Counted from the first letter of the stretch, positions 43,875 through 52,935 are shown. The stretch is 60,456 nt of DNA from an uncultured Paludibacter sp. (GCA_937897985.1 CALCBD010000059.1:1-60456); one strand, 5' to 3'. A program made the numbers and translations. The notes: generated by a model from the letters alone, not told the origin.

Positions 43875-44615
43875 ATGGCAAGTATTTCTGAAACCGGTCA
43901 CGCCGGAAACGTGGCCAACTTTGAGGCTTTAATTATTTTCGCAACAGCTTCCGGCGCAAGCTACAACCCGTCCAACGACAGCCTCAAAATCCCCGCATTA
44001 CAGTCCCTTCTTTCTGCTTCAAAAGAAGCATTAAATGCAGTAAACCTGGCACAATCGTCGTACTCCAACGCAGTAGCTGCACGCGAAGTCGCTTTTGAGC
44101 CATTAAGCAAACTAATTACCCGCGTCAACAACGCCCTGAAAGCCTCCGGCACCACCGTTCAGGTCGACGAAAGCGCACAAACCATTGTTCGCAAACTGCA
44201 GGGCAGAAGAGCTAAAGCTAAAATTACCGACGAAGAAATGAAAACACTGCAAGTCGAAGGCAAAGAAGTCAATCAAATCTCTGTTGCGCAATTAAGTTAC
44301 GACAACCGCATTGAAAACTTCAGCAGGCTGATTACCCTGCTCGAAACCGTGCCCTTTTATCAACCCAACGAAGAAGATTTAAGAATAACAACTTTAAAAT
44401 CACTTCTCGCCGGTCTAAAAGCAAAAAACAACGATGCGGTTACGGCAGCTATACATTTGAACAACACACGCATTACACGTAACGAATTAATGTATAAACC
44501 ACTGACCGGATTGGTGGATACGGCATTCGACTTCAGAGTGTATATCAGGTCCGTTTTCGGTGCCAAAAGTCCGCAATACAAACAAATTTCGAAACTGAAA
44601 TTTTCAACCATTTAG
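43875..44615 (+). CDS. Conserved hypothetical protein with internal duplication
   Basis: 246 residues, no signal peptide or membrane helix, so probably cytoplasmic. The two halves are related. NFEALIIFATASGASYNPSN (15-34) with LKIPALQSLLSASKEALNAV matches NFSRLITLLETVPFYQPNEE with LRITTLKSLLAGLKAKNNDA in the second half. Each half continues with an R-E-x-x-(F/Y)-x-P-L helix (AAREVAFEPLSKLITRVNNA; ITRNELMYKPLTGLVDTAFD). I recall similar uncharacterised proteins in Bacteroidota but know no function. The strong promoter and the tight hairpin terminator suggest high, monocistronic expression. Confidence 0.72.
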   Translation: MASISETGHAGNVANFEALIIFATASGASYNPSNDSLKIPALQSLLSASKEALNAVNLAQSSYSNAVAAREVAFEPLSKLITRVNNALKASGTTVQVDESAQTIVRKLQGRRAKAKITDEEMKTLQVEGKEVNQISVAQLSYDNRIENFSRLITLLETVPFYQPNEEDLRITTLKSLLAGLKAKNNDAVTAAIHLNNTRITRNELMYKPLTGLVDTAFDFRVYIRSVFGAKSPQYKQISKLKFSTI

Positions 44616-44630
44616 GACCAAACACAAAAT

Positions 44631-44667
44631 GCAAACTGCGGCACGTGCGCCGGCAACCGCAGTTTGC
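44631..44667 (+). terminator. Strong hairpin after duplicated-domain gene
   Basis: GCAAACTGCGG / CCGCAGTTTGC, perfect 11-bp stem with a 15-base loop, 15 bases after the stop codon. Confidence 0.8.
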
Positions 44668-44803
44668 AAATTGTCGGGCTATGAAATCAAAGAGCCACCC
44701 CCGAAAGAAAAACAATCACCACTCAATGTGCAACAGCGATTCGCAATGATGAAATAAGCTCCCCGAAGTATAAAACAGTCGTCCCGAAACATAAAACTGT
44801 CAT

Positions 44804-45055
44804 CCTGAAACATAAAACAGACATCCTGAAAGATAAAACAATCATCCTGAAACATAAAACAGACATCCTGAAAGATAAAACTGTCATCCTGAAACTTAAA
44901 ACAGGCATCCTGAAAGATGAAACAGGCATCCTGAAACATAAAACAGACATCCTGAAAGATGAAACAGGCATCCTGAAACTTAAAACAGGCATCCTGAAAG
45001 ATGAAACAGGCATCCTGAAACTTAAAACAGACATCCTGAAAGATGAAACAGTGAC
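44804..45055. repeat. 21-bp tandem array, twelve units
   Basis: Twelve units of CCTGAAA-(C/G)AT/CTT-(A/G)AAAC(A/T)G-xCAT with a strict 21-base period, plus degenerate units on both sides. Two unit types (CATAAAAC/CTTAAAAC and GATAAAAC/GATGAAAC) alternate. The + strand reads as heptads ILKxKTx, but without an in-frame start codon. Confidence 0.9.
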
Positions 45056-45119
45056 ACCGAAACATCAAACCGCTACCGGCACAGATAGAAAAAGCACCGC
45101 ATAACAGGCGTGTTATGCT

Positions 45120-45132
45120 GCCCTTACAGGGC
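45120..45132. repeat. REP-like palindrome (GCCCT-TAC-AGGGC)
   Basis: A 5-bp stem with a 3-base loop, the same design as the GCCCC-GCA-GGGGC palindromes downstream. Confidence 0.6.
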
Positions 45133-45254
45133 GATGAGAGCCATTCGGCATCGAAAATCCCCGGACGCTGTCTCAGGGTTAATTATAAATAAGGCTTTCA
45201 GCCATCAAATCTGCAAGCATGCTCAGGGTTATCAGCCACCGCGTGTTACCCGGC

Positions 45255-45707
45255 GCCCCGCAGGGGTAGCATATCATCAGCATCGGGCTACATCGCATCA
45301 GGCTATAGATCGCCCCGCAGGGGCAGCATATCATCAGCATCAGGCTAAAAATCGCCCCGCAGGGGCAGCATATCATCAACCCAATGGCATCGCCTTGGGA
45401 TATCAATGGCAACGCCTTGGGATATCAATGGCATCGCCTTGGGATATCAATGGCAACACCTTGGGATATCAAGAAGATAACAGCTAAGATGAAGCAACGT
45501 TACATGTCCCTGATGACATCGCGCCCGGCTGCAAAGCGCCCCGCAGGTGCAGCATATCATCAACCCAATGGCAACGCCTTGGGATATCAATGGCAACGCC
45601 TTGGGATATCAATGGCAACGCCTTGGGATATCAATGGCATCGCCTTGGGATATCAATGGCATCGCCCCGGGATATCAATGGCATCGCCCCGGGCGCCCCG
45701 CAGGGGC
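45255..45707. repeat. REP-like palindrome and 22-bp tandem arrays
   Basis: Five copies of GCCCC-GCA-GGGGC (45255, 45312, 45354, 45538 variant, 45695), most followed by AGCATATCATCA. Between them are two clusters of the 22-bp unit AATGGCAACGCCTTGGGATATC: four units from 45383 and six from 45567. The first unit of each cluster forms the hairpin CCCAA-T-GGC-ATC-GCC-TTGGG with one bulged T. The last palindrome lies 20 bases before the transposase start. Confidence 0.85.
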
Positions 45708-45727
45708 AGTATAAAAAATAACAAACT

Positions 45728-46180
45728 ATGTCACAATCATTATCAAAACTTTACGTACACATCGTGTTTCACACCAAATACAATCAGGATTTAATAAAAT
45801 CCGATGTCGAAACCGAACTATACGCTTATATGGGCGCTATACTCAAACAAATCAAATGTGTTCCGATTGTAATAAATGGGGTTGAAAATCATATTCACAT
45901 ACTCTGTATTCAATCAAAAAATCAAACCCTGGCCGGATTGGTCGAAGAAGTAAAACGCAACAGCAGCAGATGGATCAAAACGAAAGGATTATGCTATAAA
46001 GATTTTGCATGGCAGGGAGGATATGGAGGATTTTCGGTAAGTCAAAGTAAAGTAAATGTGGTTAAACGTTATATCCTGAATCAAAAAGAACATCATAAAA
46101 CGGAATCCGCCAAAGATGAACTTGTCCGTTTTTTACAAAACTATGGAATTGATTATAACGAAAATTATCTTTGGACATAA
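45728..46180 (+). CDS. IS200-type HUH transposase, probable REP-associated (RAYT)
   Basis: 150-residue single-domain tyrosine transposase (Y1_Tnp). The HUH motif is His55-Ile-His57 in GVENHIHILC and the likely catalytic tyrosine is Tyr115 in VVKRYILNQKEHH. LAGLVEEVKRNSSRWIKT and WQGGYGGFSVSQSKVNVV are family hallmarks. Such enzymes nick single-stranded DNA at hairpins. No TnpB/IscB partner or clear element ends are present. The enzyme sits directly downstream of REP-like palindromes, so a RAYT that shapes those repeats is more likely than an active IS200. It appears intact. Confidence 0.88.
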   Translation: MSQSLSKLYVHIVFHTKYNQDLIKSDVETELYAYMGAILKQIKCVPIVINGVENHIHILCIQSKNQTLAGLVEEVKRNSSRWIKTKGLCYKDFAWQGGYGGFSVSQSKVNVVKRYILNQKEHHKTESAKDELVRFLQNYGIDYNENYLWT

Positions 46181-46492
46181 GTCGTTGTCAGTCCTTAAAA
46201 GCTAACATTTACCGGGTTGTCATTTGACCATAACATTATCGACGGCGGACCTGCAGCACGTTTTACAGGTCAACTCATAGAGACAATAAAAAGCGGGAAA
46301 TCATTCAATTTATAAAAACAGAAACAAATCATTTCATTAAGCTTATAACAACAACCGGCAAAAGGTATTTTTATTCAATTGTTTTTCATAAACAAATAAG
46401 TTTTTTTACCTTTGTGACTCACGTAAAAAGTCACACAAATTAATATAAAACTAAAAAAATCAGCTCTTTAACCAAGAGACTGTAATTCATTT
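46181..46492. other. Gap between transposase and gcvT
   Basis: No gene. It holds a GACCTG / CAGGTC inverted repeat (46248-46271), the -7 box TACCTTTG at 46407-46414 and, overlapping it, an imperfect TTTGTGACT / AGTCACACAAA hairpin in the gcvT leader. Confidence 0.4.
46407..46414 (+). promoter_or_regulatory. Candidate -7 box for gcvT
   Basis: TACCTTTG matches TAnnTTTG; the start codon lies 78 bases downstream, leaving a leader that includes an imperfect hairpin. Confidence 0.5.
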
Positions 46493-47563
46493 ATGAAAAC
46501 AACTCCATTTACTGACATTCACATCTCACTCGGTGCTAAAATGCACGAATTTGCCGGTTACAACATGCCTATCGAATATAGTGGTATCAACGACGAACAT
46601 TTGACCGTTCGCAATGCTGTCGGTGTTTTTGATGTTTCACACATGGGCGAATTCTGGGTCAAAGGCCCTAATGCTCTCACTTTCTTACAAAAAGTAACTT
46701 CGAATGATGTTTCGGCTCTGACCATCGGAAAGGCGCAATATTCATGTTTCCCCAATGGTAAGGGCGGAATTGTGGATGATTTGCTGGTTTATTACTTTGA
46801 ACCTGAGAAATATTTACTGGTGGTAAACGCCTCCAATATTGAAAAGGACTGGAACTGGTGCGTTGCCAATAATACCGAAGGCGCCGAACTTGAAAATGCT
46901 TCGGACTGGATGGCACAATTAGCTGTTCAGGGTCCAAAAGCTACAGAATTGTTGCAAAAACTGACCACTGTCGATTTATCGCAGATACCATATTATAGTT
47001 TTGCAACAGGCGACTTCGCAGGGGTCGGCAACGTAATTCTATCGAATACCGGATATACCGGAGCAGGAGGCTTTGAGTTGTATTTTTATCCCGAACATGC
47101 CGAAAAAATCTGGAATGCACTCTTCAGTACAGGTGCCGAATTCGGAATTAAGCCCATCGGACTTGGTGCCCGCGATTCATTGCGCCTCGAAAAAGGATAT
47201 TGTCTGTATGGCAACGATATTGATGACAGTACTTCGCCAATCGAAGCAGGTTTGGGCTGGATAACCAAATTTTCTGTTGGTAAAAACTTTATTGATCGCG
47301 AACTGCTTGAAAAACAAAAAGTCGCAGGCGTTACCCGTAAATTAGTTCGTTTTGAACTTACCGAAAGAGGTATTCCGCGTCACGGATATGATATTGTGGA
47401 TGAAAATGGCAACAAAATCGGAAATGTAACTTCGGGTGCAATGATGCCCGATACTAAAACAGGAATAGGTATGGGCTATGTCCCAACAGCTTACAGCAAA
47501 GCCGGTTCGAAAATTTACATACAAATCAGAAATAAAAACCTTGAAGCTGTAATCGTTAAATAA
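46493..47563 (+). CDS. gcvT: Aminomethyltransferase (glycine cleavage T protein)
   Basis: Transfers the methylene group from aminomethyl-lipoyl-GcvH to tetrahydrofolate, releasing ammonia. 356 residues. The N-terminus MKTTPFTDIHISLGAKMHEFAGYNMPIEY (cited as residues 1-29) and VGVFDVSHMGEFWVKGP, including the conserved Asp of the folate site, are diagnostic. SNTGYTGAGGFELYFYPEHA and GLGARDSLRLEKGYCLYGND follow, then the C-terminal GNVTSGAMMPDTKTGIGMGYV barrel. It works with GcvP encoded 27 kb upstream. A nine-unit repeat array separates it from the convergent maeB gene. Confidence 0.95.
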   Translation: MKTTPFTDIHISLGAKMHEFAGYNMPIEYSGINDEHLTVRNAVGVFDVSHMGEFWVKGPNALTFLQKVTSNDVSALTIGKAQYSCFPNGKGGIVDDLLVYYFEPEKYLLVVNASNIEKDWNWCVANNTEGAELENASDWMAQLAVQGPKATELLQKLTTVDLSQIPYYSFATGDFAGVGNVILSNTGYTGAGGFELYFYPEHAEKIWNALFSTGAEFGIKPIGLGARDSLRLEKGYCLYGNDIDDSTSPIEAGLGWITKFSVGKNFIDRELLEKQKVAGVTRKLVRFELTERGIPRHGYDIVDENGNKIGNVTSGAMMPDTKTGIGMGYVPTAYSKAGSKIYIQIRNKNLEAVIVK

Positions 47564-47597
47564 TTGTTCAAAATCCCGCTGATTCGGGTCAGTTTGA

Positions 47598-47992
47598 ATA
47601 AGCAAAGCCTCACCCTCTCGGGGGGTGGCTGTATAATTTAGCATAAGCAAAGCCTCACCCTCTTAGGGGGTGGCTTGATCAGTTAGCATAAACAAAGCCT
47701 CACTCTCTTTGTGGGTGGCTTGATTAGTTAGCATAAGCAAAGCCTCACCCTCTCGGGGGGTGGCTGTATAATTTAGCATAAACAAAGCCTCACCCCTTAG
47801 GGGGTGGCTTGATCAGTTAGCATAAACAAAGCCTCACCCTCTCGGGGCGTGGCTGTATAATTTAGCATAAACAAAGCCTCACCCCTTAGGGGGTGGCTTG
47901 ATTAGTTATAAACAAAGCCTCACTCTCTTAGTGGGTGGCTTGATCAGTTAGCATAAGCAAAGCCTCACTCTCTTAGGGGGTGGCTTTGTTAG
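47598..47992. repeat. Nine-unit, 45-bp hairpin repeat array
   Basis: AGCCTCACCC starts at 47606, 47651, 47696, 47741, 47786, 47830, 47875, 47916 and 47961. Each unit forms AGCC-ACCC / GGGTGGCT with a bulged TC. Two tail types occur, GTATAATTTAGCATAA (units 1, 4, 6) and TTGATCAGTTAGCATAA-like (units 2, 3, 5, 7, 8), implying block duplication. The array fills the gap between convergent gcvT and maeB. Confidence 0.9.
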
Positions 47993-48040
47993 TGATTTGG
48001 TTGGCTGAGTCAGTCACATTAGTAAGTTGCATATTCTCAG

Positions 48041-50341
48041 CTATATCTCCTGAGCCCTGTTATTCCAGTCAATTTGTTCCTGTACCATCGCATCGAGCAC
48101 TGCCACAGCCGTCATATTAACGATGTCACGCACTGTACTTTCAACATCAAGAATATGAATCGGTTTATTCAGTCCCATTTGAATCGGGCCAATCGATTCG
48201 GCAAGTCCCATTTCGAGCATCATTTTGTAGGCTGTATTGGCGGAACTGAGATTGGGAAAAATTAAAGTATTTACATTTTTGCCTGCGAGTTTCGAAAACG
48301 GATATTTTTTATCACGCAAATCTTTATTCAGCGCAAAAGTCACCTGCATTTCACCATCAACGATCATTTCGGGATAATTGCGGTGCAATGACGAAACAAC
48401 TTCGTGTACGCTTGCCGGGCTTCCCTGTTTGTCGGAACCGAAGTTGGAATACGATAGCATGGCCATGACGGGTTCATGATTGAAAAACTTAACCGTGTTA
48501 TAGGTAAGTTTTGCAACATCGATAAGTGTTTCGGTGGAAGGATGACGGTTAAACAAGGTATCTGACAAAAAGAAGGTACCTTTTTTGGTGTTCATAATAT
48601 GCATGGCTCCGATATGTTTCAGTCCATCGCGGATGCCAATCACTTCTTTTGCTGCCTGAACTGTATCGGAATATTTGGTATAAACGCCGGTAATTAAAGC
48701 ATCGGCATCGCCTACTTCGACCATCATCATTCCGAAATAGTTGCGTTCGTACATTTTTTCGTAGGCTTCGTCGAAAGTCATACCTTCGCGGCTTCTTTTA
48801 TCGGCCAGAATCGAGGCAAATCTGATGCGACGCTCTTCTTCCCTGTCGTGACGAAGATTGATAATCTCAATGCCTGTCAGGTCGATCTGATTTTCGGCTG
48901 CAATATTGCCGATTTTTTCTTCATTCCCAAGTAATACAGGGAAACAAATTCCTTCAGCCAAAGCAGCTTCGGCGGCTTTAATCATGTTGATATGATTGGA
49001 TTCCGAAAATACAACCCTTTTCGGATTTGATTTTGCAGTATCATAAAAATGCCTTAACATTTTATTATCGTGACCCATTATTTCACCAAGCTTATCGTTG
49101 TAGGCTTTCCAGTCGGTAATTTCTTTGCGGGCCACCCCCGACTCCATTGCAGCTTTAGCCACTGCTGGCGAAACGATAGTTAATAAACGCGGATCGAGTG
49201 GTTTGGGAATCAGATAATCCCGTCCGAAACTCAGTCGTTTCAGGTTATAGGCTGCATTTACAACATCCGGAACAGGTTGTTTGGCCAGTTCGGCTATAGC
49301 ACGTACGGCAGCCACTTTCATTTCCTCGTTGATACATTTCGATCTTACATCCAAAGCACCCCTGAAGATGTAGGGAAAGCCCAACACGTTATTTATCTGG
49401 TTGGGATGATCGGAACGTCCGGTAGCAAAAATTATATCCTGGCGGGCTGCTACTGCATCGTCGTATGATATTTCGGGATTGGGATTAGCTAATGCAAAAA
49501 CAATCGGATTTTCGTTCATGGTCTGTACCATTTCCTTTGTCAGAACTCCTGCAATCGACAAACCCAGGAAAACATCCGAATCTTTCACAGCTTCGGCTAA
49601 TGTAGTGATATCTCTGTCGGTAGCAAAGGGCTTTTTACGGGCATTCAAATCAGTTCGTTTTTTGTTGATAACACCCTTCGAATCAACCATCACAATATTT
49701 TCTGCTCTTGCACCCAATAGCATGTAAAGCTGTGTACAGGAATTGGCAGCTGCACCGGCACCATTGACCACAATTTTAACTTCTTCTATCTTTTTTCCTA
49801 CTATTTCGAGAGCATTGAGTAATCCTGCCGACGAAATAATAGCTGTACCATGCTGATCGTCGTGCATCAGCGGAATATCGAGTTCAGCTCTCAGTCTTTC
49901 TTCAATTTCGAAACACTCGGGAGCTTTTATATCTTCGAGGTTGATACCTCCGAATGTCGGAGCTATAGCTTTCACCACCTGAATAAACTTTTCAGGATCT
50001 TTTTCATTCACTTCAATATCAAATACATCGATACCGGCAAAAATCTTAAAAAGCAGGCCTTTCCCCTCCATAACAGGTTTACCCGCCATTGCACCAATAT
50101 CGCCAAGGCCCAGCACTGCTGTTCCGTTTGAAATCACTGCCACAAGATTTCCTTTCGAAGTATATTCGTAAGCAGCATTCGGATCTTTTTCGATTTCCAG
50201 ACAAGGTTCAGCCACACCGGGTGAATAGGCAAGTGATAAATCGCGTTGCGAACTGTAAGGTTTGGTGGGCACTACTTCAATTTTGCCTGGTTTACCCTGC
50301 GAATGATAGAGAAGTGCATCCTCTTTTGTTAATTTTGCCAT
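48041..50341 (-). CDS. maeB: NADP-dependent malic enzyme with phosphotransacetylase-like domain
   Basis: 766-residue MaeB-type enzyme that decarboxylates malate to pyruvate with NADP reduction. The malic-enzyme half (about 1-420) begins MAKLTKEDALLYHSQGKPGK and contains SLAYSPGVAEPCLEIEKD, LMHDDQHGTAIISSAGLLNA, VVNGAGAAANSCTQLYMLLG and FALANPNPEISYDDA. The second half (about 430-766) is a phosphate-acetyltransferase-like domain, often regulatory in MaeB proteins (ITGVYTKYSDTVQAAKEVIG). The ATG at 50341 is used because the 29 residues before it are not family-like. Confidence 0.95.
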   Translation of the reverse strand: MAKLTKEDALLYHSQGKPGKIEVVPTKPYSSQRDLSLAYSPGVAEPCLEIEKDPNAAYEYTSKGNLVAVISNGTAVLGLGDIGAMAGKPVMEGKGLLFKIFAGIDVFDIEVNEKDPEKFIQVVKAIAPTFGGINLEDIKAPECFEIEERLRAELDIPLMHDDQHGTAIISSAGLLNALEIVGKKIEEVKIVVNGAGAAANSCTQLYMLLGARAENIVMVDSKGVINKKRTDLNARKKPFATDRDITTLAEAVKDSDVFLGLSIAGVLTKEMVQTMNENPIVFALANPNPEISYDDAVAARQDIIFATGRSDHPNQINNVLGFPYIFRGALDVRSKCINEEMKVAAVRAIAELAKQPVPDVVNAAYNLKRLSFGRDYLIPKPLDPRLLTIVSPAVAKAAMESGVARKEITDWKAYNDKLGEIMGHDNKMLRHFYDTAKSNPKRVVFSESNHINMIKAAEAALAEGICFPVLLGNEEKIGNIAAENQIDLTGIEIINLRHDREEERRIRFASILADKRSREGMTFDEAYEKMYERNYFGMMMVEVGDADALITGVYTKYSDTVQAAKEVIGIRDGLKHIGAMHIMNTKKGTFFLSDTLFNRHPSTETLIDVAKLTYNTVKFFNHEPVMAMLSYSNFGSDKQGSPASVHEVVSSLHRNYPEMIVDGEMQVTFALNKDLRDKKYPFSKLAGKNVNTLIFPNLSSANTAYKMMLEMGLAESIGPIQMGLNKPIHILDVESTVRDIVNMTAVAVLDAMVQEQIDWNNRAQEI

Positions 50342-50460
50342 TCTGATATTATGTTTTAATTTGTTGTAAAAAATATATGATAAGTGAAAAATCGTCGCAA
50401 AATTACAAATAATAAAATCAGTATGCAATTAATGTTTCGATTTTATTGATGTGATATTTA

Positions 50461-51102
50461 TCATTTTTCAAAATGATGATCATCGTCGTTTCTGCTGAAA
50501 TTACGTCCCCAGAAAAAACCTAATGATTTGAATTTAGTTACGACGGGATGTCCGGGATAAAAAGTGCCGGCTGCTTCGGGCCGATATCCTGCACCTTCGG
50601 GTTTATTTTTTCTGTATGAATATTCTTTATTCCATCTTACCGGATTCTGGAAAGGATTAATGTCAATTGCCATTCCTGTACTATGTTTCGAATAGCTTAC
50701 ATCGCGGTAACAAAAGCTATATGTATTATCTGCCCGCATCGAAGCTTCATCGTCCCAGTTGAATTTCACAATCGGAATTACCTGATTGACAGGGAATTTT
50801 TGTTTCATCATGTATTGAAAAATTTCTTTCAGATTACCAGCAATTGCTTTATTGGTCAGTATCTGACCCTGATGAATTTTGCCATCCATCGAAAGGTAGG
50901 TTACGTTTATCAATTCTAACTGATTAATCACTGAAAGTGGTGCTTTTGTTCCGGCAATGGCTTCGTCAAATGTATAGTTACAGTCGATGACAGGCTTTAT
51001 TTCCCTCTTAATCAGAGATGGTTTCACTGTTTTATTATCATTTGTCTGACAGGCACTCAGTACAATAATCCAGATAATTACAATAAGTGATTTGAACTTC
51101 AT
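50461..51102 (-). CDS. M15 family D,D-/L,D-carboxypeptidase-like lipoprotein
   Basis: 213-residue exported zinc peptidase of the M15 (VanY/LAS) group. A lipoprotein signal ends LSACQT, so Cys18 is probably lipidated. Zinc ligands are visible in KHSTGMAIDINPFQNP (His and Asp) and in the C-terminal DDDHHFE (second His). Other family blocks are FPVNQVIPIVKFNWDDEASM and YRPEAAGTFYPGHPVVTKF. It probably trims peptidoglycan peptides in the periplasm. It starts 53 bases after the YeiH-type gene on the same strand. Confidence 0.88.
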   Translation of the reverse strand: MKFKSLIVIIWIIVLSACQTNDNKTVKPSLIKREIKPVIDCNYTFDEAIAGTKAPLSVINQLELINVTYLSMDGKIHQGQILTNKAIAGNLKEIFQYMMKQKFPVNQVIPIVKFNWDDEASMRADNTYSFCYRDVSYSKHSTGMAIDINPFQNPVRWNKEYSYRKNKPEGAGYRPEAAGTFYPGHPVVTKFKSLGFFWGRNFSRNDDDHHFEK

Positions 51103-51155
51103 AACTCAGGAAATTTTAAGAACCGGGAACTATAATCTGGCCGGAATAATGCTTA

Positions 51156-52097
51156 TTAACTAAAAAAGAAAATAAAGCAAAGACTGATAGCGGCAATAAA
51201 GAACCACAATATTATTCCGGTTATCAACGGCCTTGCTCCTACTGTTTTCAGTGCATTTCGCGATAAACCGGCACCAATAAAGAATAAAGTAAGTGTAAGT
51301 GCCTGTTTTGAAACAGCTACAATATCGTGCATCACAATTTTTGAAACAGGCAGATAGGTATTTACAAGCATGGCAATGATGAAAAACAGGATAAACCATG
51401 GTATTGTAATTTTTTCATCTTTCGATTTAAAGTGGAAAGCTGTGTAAACAGTGAGAGGAATAATCCATAAAGCACGTGTGAGCTTTACAGTCGTTGCCAC
51501 TTTGAGTGCTTCTTCTCCATAGGTAGCTGCTGCACCAACTACTGAGCTCGTGTCGTGAATGGCAATTGCCGACCATAAACCGAATTGATGTTGCGACATA
51601 TTGAGCCAATGTCCCATTACAGGAAAAATAAAAAGGGCTATGGCATTTAATACAAAAATTGTAGCCAGTGAAATTGACATTTCATGATCGCTGGCTTTAG
51701 CCACAGGACCAACTGCTGCGATGGCACTTCCTCCGCAAATGGCAGTACCCGAGGCAATCAGATAGGATTGTACTTTTCCGACCTTCAGCCATTTACCAAG
51801 TAAAATACCGAAAACCATTACACTGACAACTGAAAAAATTGTGAAGATAATTCCGTCAAGCCCTGCATTTAATGATTCCTGAAAATTCATCCCGAAACCA
51901 AGCCCTACTACTGAAGCCTGCAACAGGTATTTGGATATTTTTTTGTTGAAAACAGGGAACGGGGAACCAAAAATCAAAGCAAATACCAGTCCGCTGAACA
52001 AGGCAACTGGCGGTTTTATAAACGAAAAAAGGCATAAAAATGCCAGTATAATATAGATAATACGACTGATTTTGACGGTTGGAAGTAAATTTTGCAT
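51156..52097 (-). CDS. YeiH/YadS-type putative sulfate exporter family protein
   Basis: 313-residue polytopic membrane protein with about ten predicted helices (UPF0324, conserved hypothetical 698). Family hallmarks include LLQASVVGLGFGMNFQESLN, SYLIASGTAICGGSAIAAVG, AIFVLNAIALFIFP-like segments and IAIHDTSSVVGAAATYGEEA. Members are annotated as putative sulfate or organosulfur exporters, but the substrate is not established. The ATG at 52097 is used; the longer version would begin at TTG. Confidence 0.9.
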   Translation of the reverse strand: MQNLLPTVKISRIIYIILAFLCLFSFIKPPVALFSGLVFALIFGSPFPVFNKKISKYLLQASVVGLGFGMNFQESLNAGLDGIIFTIFSVVSVMVFGILLGKWLKVGKVQSYLIASGTAICGGSAIAAVGPVAKASDHEMSISLATIFVLNAIALFIFPVMGHWLNMSQHQFGLWSAIAIHDTSSVVGAAATYGEEALKVATTVKLTRALWIIPLTVYTAFHFKSKDEKITIPWFILFFIIAMLVNTYLPVSKIVMHDIVAVSKQALTLTLFFIGAGLSRNALKTVGARPLITGIILWFFIAAISLCFIFFFS

Positions 52098-52269
52098 AAT
52101 GAATTTGTTTTTGAAATTACAATCGGACTGCAAAATTAAGATAAAAATAAGATAAGGTTTAAAATTAAAAGCTAAAAATACATAATGTCAATGTGGAGTC
52201 GAATAACTTTATTCAGTTGTCTGTTACAGGCTTATTTCAATCATTTAAGCTATATGAAGTTAAAGAGAT

Positions 52270-52690
52270 CAGGAAGCGGGGAGCGGGAAGTATTGGAAGT
52301 TATTGAAATTCGGGAGCGGGAAGCGGGAAGCAATGGAAGTTATTGAAGTTATTGATATTTGGGAGCGGGAAGCGGGAAGCAATGGAAGTTATTGAAGTTA
52401 TTGAAATTTGGGAGCATGGAGCGGGAAGCGGGAAGTAATGGAAGTTATAGAAGTTATTGATATTCGGGAGCGGGAAGCGGGAAGCAATGGAAGTTATAGA
52501 AGTTATAGAAGTTATTGAAATTTGGAAGCGGGGAGCGGGAAGTAATGGAAGTTATAGAAGTTATAGAAGTTATTGAAATTCGGGAGCGGGAAGTGGGAAA
52601 CGGGAAGTAATGGAAGTTATTGAAGTTATTGAAGTTATTGAAGTTATTGAAATTTGGAAGCGGGAAGCGGGAAGCAATGGAAGTTAAGGA
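52270..52690. repeat. Compound minisatellite based on GAAGTTATT and GGGAGCGGGAAGC
   Basis: About eight higher-order units of roughly 49-58 bases. Each has a G-rich part (GGGAGCGGGAAGCGGGAAGC) and two to five copies of GAAGTTATT/GAAGTTATA. The same 9-mer forms the array after gcvP (19401-19505). It lies in the 872-base gap between the YeiH-type gene and recF; the rest of the gap shows no supported gene. Confidence 0.85.
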
Positions 52691-52935
52691 GTTTACTTTG
52701 TTTGGTACTGAAACAGGTTTACAAAAAGTAAATCATTTTCAGCAGGATCAAAAAATGCTAAACAAATTTCAGGAAGTTACACCCGGTATCGTTGTGAAAT
52801 TTAATTGGTTTTGGTCAGGCTTTTAATACAGAAATAAATTTTGAGGATACTTCCATCCGAAGTCAAACCGGTTTTGAATTCAGATTCACTTCGGAAATAT
52901 AAATTGTTCGATTCGGATAAATCGCATTTTTTTTG

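Noticed and set aside
44679..45068. 129-codon open frame on the - strand through the 21-bp array
   Set aside because: It exists only because the array period is a multiple of three; the product is a Cys/Phe/Asp repeat with no domain or start context.
45110..45487. 125-codon open frame on the + strand through the REP-like palindromes
   Set aside because: Its repeated RPAGAAYHQ peptide is simply the translation of the palindromic repeat; no ribosome-binding context or conserved part.
45384..45794. 136-codon open frame through the 22-bp units
   Set aside because: Repeat translation that overlaps the real transposase start in another frame.
47598..47992. CRISPR array
   Set aside because: Units are contiguous variants of one 45-bp sequence with only two tail types; there are no unique spacers and no cas genes.
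52620..52826. 68-codon open frame beginning KLLKLLKLLK
   Set aside because: The first part is minisatellite; the remainder is too short and lacks recognisable features.
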